A stretch of DNA of 64,000 nt from Lycium barbarum (taxonomy: Eukaryota; Streptophyta; Magnoliopsida; Solanales; Solanaceae). The translations under genes were made by a program, and so were the position numbers. Location of the stretch: assembly GCF_019175385.1 (NCBI RefSeq), contig NC_083346.1:119477771-119541770 (forward strand), in the 5' to 3' direction. Below the pieces are notes generated by a model that saw only the letters and a program-made list of their open reading frames with translations, did not search any database and was not told where the DNA came from. Positions 59,896 to 64,000 of the stretch are shown here, piece by piece. Numbering within the stretch: the first letter of the stretch is position 1; each line of letters starts with the position of its first letter.

Positions 59896-62763
59896 GAACT
59901 TGTGAGATGTATTTTTCCACGAACATAATATCCCTGATTGCTTAACCAGATTATCAATTATTGACCACCTGCCACCAATTATGAGGTCTAAGAAGGGTAG
60001 CGAGGGATCAACTAAGTCATGGATTTGATGTCAAACCGAGTGTACTGAAACTTTTGGCAAACTATACTATTTAGTATGCTTTGAAGGACTCAAGAAGGCA
60101 ACAATTCATGATTTAAATTAATTGAGGCCTCTAAAAATTTGAGGCTCCAATTTTTTATAATTGATTTTTAATTTCATGATTTAATCTTTTCTTAGAAAAT
60201 ATTGGTAGTTAGTAGAAAAATAAAAAAAGTAAAAAATAAGAAGAAAACTGTCTACTTTTATTGCAAAAATATTTTAGAATTTTGTATGCTATTCACATCT
60301 TCATATTAGTAAATAGATTTTATACAATAATATCCTACAGATTATATTACAAACACATGGTTAACATCTTATTAACTTGAATTAATCCTTACTAATCTAT
60401 ACATATAAAATAGGAGAGGTACAAGCAACGTGGTTAAGTCAAGTGGCAAGCTAATAGCAAGCCACTTGGCAATTTTAAGACAAAATTAATGAGAATTAAG
60501 ATAGAGCTAATAGAATAACAACAATTTTGAATTGATAATTGAAAGATAAAGATTCAAATTTGAATCTAAAGCTAACCATTTAAAAACAGATATTATCAAT
60601 ATTTATAGGGCTCTATCTATTATGACTTTGAACTGAAGTATTGTTTTTTTTTCTTTTTCATAAAGATAAAAAAATTTAATTGAAAAATAATGTATATAAG
60701 TTTAAATTGGATTGTGATAATATTTTTTGAATTTGAAGTAGATAAAGGTAACAATTATAATTTTAACAATATATTATAATTTTAACATATATGAGGAAAA
60801 ATATGAACTTGCATGCCTAATATTTACTTACAGTAAAAGCACAAATTAATACTACTTTTAGAATACTACAACAATAATCAATATGTGAAAGACAAAAATA
60901 AAATAGAAATACAAAATATAACAACAAACATACAAAATTTCTATTTTAAAATCAATACAGAATTTTATTTTAAAAATAATAAATAAATAATCTAAATATA
61001 ACACACATAATGAAGTATAATAATAATTTTTTGAATGGAAAGATGATGTTCTTTTGAATTTGAATTAAACTATTAAGATAAATCCTTATATATGTATTTG
61101 AATTTCCCTCAAAATAACAACCAAATAAGTGAAGATGAGGATAAAATTAATTTCATTAAATTGTTCTAATTATGTAACATAGTAAACTCATCTTTGAACT
61201 TGAATTCCTTAATAATCTTATCAGATATAGATCATTTTGACATCTAGCACCACTTTCAAGTTATATTTGATTATATATCTATAACCTATATATTAAGTTG
61301 GTTACAATCCTCCTAAAATTATGACAGAGATTACACGTTGGCTTCCTCATGTTTATCAAGCTTGCTATACCTTCTATAAGTTGATGAAACGAAAGTACAT
61401 TATGCAGATTTTCATGACTGGTCCCATTAATTATCAAGTTTTTTATTTTTTTATTTTTTATCTTTCTTATATTTACTATTTTTGTGTTTTGTTGTGTTCT
61501 TTATTGTAGTCTTATATTTTGCAGTCATAATGACTATGCTAATTTTTACTCCTTTTTCTTTTTTTTTTTCCAAAAAAAAGTTGTTGACATGAACAAAAGA
61601 TATCTTCATCAGAATGAGTAGCAATTACATCAAGACTACATTTTATATCAAGTCCAAGTAGCTGAAAGCAATTCCGCCGAACTGAAAATACTGCTTGGCG
61701 CAAAGCTATAGCGTTCAAAAGAGCTCAGCCAATCTTTTGGTACAAACAGAGGTGAGTCACGTTTTTCATGAGCAATATCGAAAAAGAAAATAAAGACTAC
61801 AACAGGTACATGCATAATTAGTTGTAAGTTTTTCCTTTGTAGTAGCAGATGCCAGATAAATTTTTATCGAAAAAACAATTCCAGCAAGTTGATATAATTG
61901 CTAGCTATTTTCACTGATGAAGAGCAGAATATGCAAGATTCTATCCGTTGAACAGCTTAATCCATTCCAGAATAATCTCTTCAGTCACTATCAAGTTAAT
62001 TTTCCCAATCACCAAAGTGTTTTAAGTGCAAAATACTTAACGATAATTGAGTACTACACTGACATTATCCATAAAATGCCAGACTAATGGAACAAAATTG
62101 AATCCTACCACCTAAATCATTTTTCCTACCGCCTAAATCATTTTTATCTTAAATTTTAAATTAATACAAGAAAAAGTTATATGAACATATTGGTAAGCAT
62201 CAAATGATAAAACTAAGGAAGAAATAGAGTGTCGTTTTTTGAGTATCAGATAAAATGAAAATACAGTATTTTTAATTATGATGAGAGAAGTCATGCTATA
62301 TATATATATATGCTTTGTAAGATTAATTAATTGAAATCTTAAATGATAAATCTAAAATAAAAAAAAGATTAAACGATAAAAAAATATTTAAACAACGTAT
62401 TTAAAATTTAAAATCTCACCAATCTTTGTCCTTCATTTGGTAGTACGATGCAGATTATATACAAAGGATGAACTCATAAAGTGGGATGCAGAAGTCAATC
62501 TAACGTATATCTTGAAGAAATTGACAGGTTTGTCCTTCAAATGGGTGATCCTTAACGTAGGATATAACACACTGCAAAAAATTATTTGTCTTGAGAGGTA
62601 AAAATTAAAGACCAGCACAAAATAGGAGCAAACTGCAAATGACTCACATGTATATTGTGTGAAAGTTGTATGAAAATTTACTAATTACCAAAAATAATAA
62701 AAAATTAAAACCAAATTCAATTGAAAAAAAAAAGTTTAATTGCTTATACATATAATATTAGAA
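59896..62763. other. Intergenic, no gene recognised
   Basis: Very AT-rich sequence. The ORFs present (for example 61321-61509) have low-complexity hydrophobic ends and no family resemblance. No RNA gene or clear element boundary seen. Confidence 0.5.
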
Positions 62764-63317
62764 TGACAATTCTCGCGTATTTATACGCTTGAACAGTAAA
62801 CCGCGTATTTATACGCGGTTTACTGTTCACGCGTGTTACTGTTCACGCGTATAAAAACGCGTGTTACTGTTCACGCGTTATTTGAAGCTTATAAATAGAG
62901 CTCTAAGCTTCATTTGGAAATACCACCAAAAATTGAAGAAGGCAACACATCTCAAAGAGAGAGAAAAATCTAAGAGAAATACTCTTAGTGAAAGGCCTAA
63001 GTAAGAGAAGGTTTTTGAGAGAATTTTTAGTAAAAAATTCTTGAGTGAAATTGGGATTGGGGTTGTGAGGTTGAGTGTTGTAAACACTTGTAATATTTCT
63101 TCTTTAATAAGATCTGCAGCAGCAACGTGGACGTAGCTCTCACATTGAGGGTGAACCACTATAAATCTCTGTGTGTTATTTATTTATTCTTCGCTTACAT
63201 CACGGCGTAAGTAGGTTCTATCTAAGGAGGTTGGTATTTAAGTGGTCCAGCTGTGACCCTCCAATCTTTCCTGGGAACCTGCTTACAAAGGTCGGATTTG
63301 GGATTAAAATCCTAACA
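62764..63317 (+). repeat. 5' LTR of the second Copia copy with a different U3
   Basis: The end AATCCTAACA and about 360 bp before it match the other copy. Upstream of the TATA box (TTATAAATAG, about 62890) the 29 bp repeats are absent and a palindrome-rich block of ACTGTTCACGCG words takes their place. The start at TGACAATTCTCG (62764) is my best guess and could be a few tens of bases off. Confidence 0.7.
62791..62828. promoter_or_regulatory. Perfect 18 bp inverted repeat in the second Copia U3
   Basis: GAACAGTAAACCGCGTAT, two bases, then its exact reverse complement. ACTGTTCACGCG recurs three times over the following 55 bp. Position just upstream of the TATA box suggests a regulatory block comparable with the 29 bp repeats of the other copy. 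Confidence 0.6.
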
Positions 63318-63319
63318 AC

Positions 63320-63331
63320 TGGCATCAGAGC
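63320..63331 (+). other. Primer binding site of the second Copia copy
   Basis: TGGCATCAGAGC, one change from TGGTATCAGAGC. Confidence 0.8.
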
Positions 63332-63358
63332 AACAGGTTGTGTTGTGATTTAGAAACG

Positions 63359-64000
63359 ATGGGAGGCGAAGATGGTACGACGCACGACATCGGTAAATTC
63401 GATGGTACAAATTTTGCGTTCTGGAGAATGCAAATTGAAGATTATTTATATGGCAGAAAGCTTCATGAACCTCTGAGTCCGAAACCAGAGGAGATGAAGC
63501 AAGCAGATTGGAATCTCCTCGACAGACAAGTTCTGGGAGTCATTCGGCTGACGCTGTCGAAGAACGTTGCTCACAACGTGGCAAAGGAGAAGACCACCGC
63601 AGATATGATGAAGGTATTGTCTGACATGTATGAGAAACTTTCGGCAAATAATAAGGTATTTCTCATGAAGAAACTATTTCATCTAAAGATGATGGAAAAT
63701 GCTCATGTTGCTACACACATAAATGAATTCAATACCATTGTAAATCAATTGTCATCGGTAAAAATTGATTTCGATGATGAAGTGCAAGCTCTAATTTTGT
63801 TGGCATCCCAACCAAATAGCTGGGAGCCAATGAGAGCAGCGGTTAGTAATTCTATCGGCACTGACAAACTAAAGTTCAACGATGTTAGGGATCGTATCCT
63901 TTCTGAGGAGGTGCGCAGGACAGATTCTGGAGAGGCATCGACGAGTTCTGCTTTTAATGTTGAAACAGAAGCAGAAATTATGACAGAAACTACAACCGAA
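63359..64000 (+). pseudogene. gag: gag start of the second Copia copy, frameshifted, partial
   Basis: ATG 63359 opens MGGEDGTTHDIGKFDGTNF and follows the other copy for about 200 residues with scattered substitutions. A single A is missing in the run at about 63963 (GTTGAAACAG against GTTGAAAACAG), so the last 12 or so codons before the window end are in a different frame. The frame is still open at base 64000, so the far end is unknown. Confidence 0.88.

Larger units (their letters stand above)
62764..64000 (+). mobile_element. Second Copia copy of the same family, cut by the window end
   Basis: From about 62955 on it follows the Copia element at 25398 closely: R/U5, primer site, and gag through the window end. 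The upstream part of its LTR is different (see the LTR entry). The 3' part lies outside the window. Confidence 0.9.

Noticed and set aside
61321..61509. 62-codon ORF MTEITRWLPHVYQACYTF…
   Set aside because: It ends in a low-complexity Phe/Tyr/Leu run, has no family resemblance, and sits in AT-rich intergenic sequence.

Overview
The window is plant nuclear DNA made almost entirely of nested LTR retrotransposons, with one recognisable host gene. A Solanaceae genome, probably Nicotiana, is suggested by a Tnt1/Tto1-like Copia element, Ogre/Tat Gypsy elements with tRNA-Arg primer sites and a DUF7745-type ORF1, and short MITEs of types common in Solanaceae. The organism is inferred from family resemblance only.

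Layout, left to right. (1) 954-15152 is a decayed Tat-lineage Gypsy element (element 1, + strand). It has 736-744 bp LTRs, a tRNA-Lys type primer site, a broken gag-pol, and a long antisense ORF with apparent spliceosomal introns. A 2859 bp solo LTR sits in its gag, and the whole element sits inside a minus-strand ORF-like host sequence. (2) 15153-22711 is gene space: several MITEs and a DUF247 (UPF0481) gene, exons at 18367-18525 and 19811-21205, with a likely 5'-UTR intron upstream. (3) 22712-59895 is one 37 kb composite. The outermost layer is a second copy of the element 1 family (element 2, minus strand) whose two LTRs and near-matching target duplication (TGAAT/TGAAC) still frame it. Inside it lies an Ogre-like array of three LTRs in the same orientation (24094-33124, 38315-41351, 49317-54418). 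The first LTR carries a nearly intact Copia element (25398-30560). Between LTR1 and LTR2 lies an unrelated LTR (33298-38314) that itself contains a + strand solo Ogre LTR (35314-37650, target duplication CCCCC). The internal region between LTR2 and LTR3 keeps ORF1 and a gag stub but no protease, RT, RNase H or integrase, and is filled with five kinds of minisatellite. (4) 59896-62763 has no gene. (5) 62764-64000 is the start of a second Copia copy whose LTR has a different U3.

The junctions allow an order of events to be inferred. Element 2 inserted first. Two Ogre-like elements then inserted into it, one in the antisense ORF and one in the integrase. Recombination between them would have fused them into a three-LTR array and removed the element 2 sequence between; the outer Ogre ends have unmatched flanks (GACGG and GTCCT). 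A similar event explains the unmatched flanks of the 33298-38314 LTR. The Copia insertion is the youngest clear event: I counted seven differences by eye between its two 573 bp LTRs.

No rRNA, tRNA gene, CRISPR or bacterial feature was seen. The least expected observations are the introns in the antisense ORF of element 1, the in-frame loss of its integrase core, the U3 exchange in the second Copia copy, and the duplicated splice donor in the DUF247 gene.
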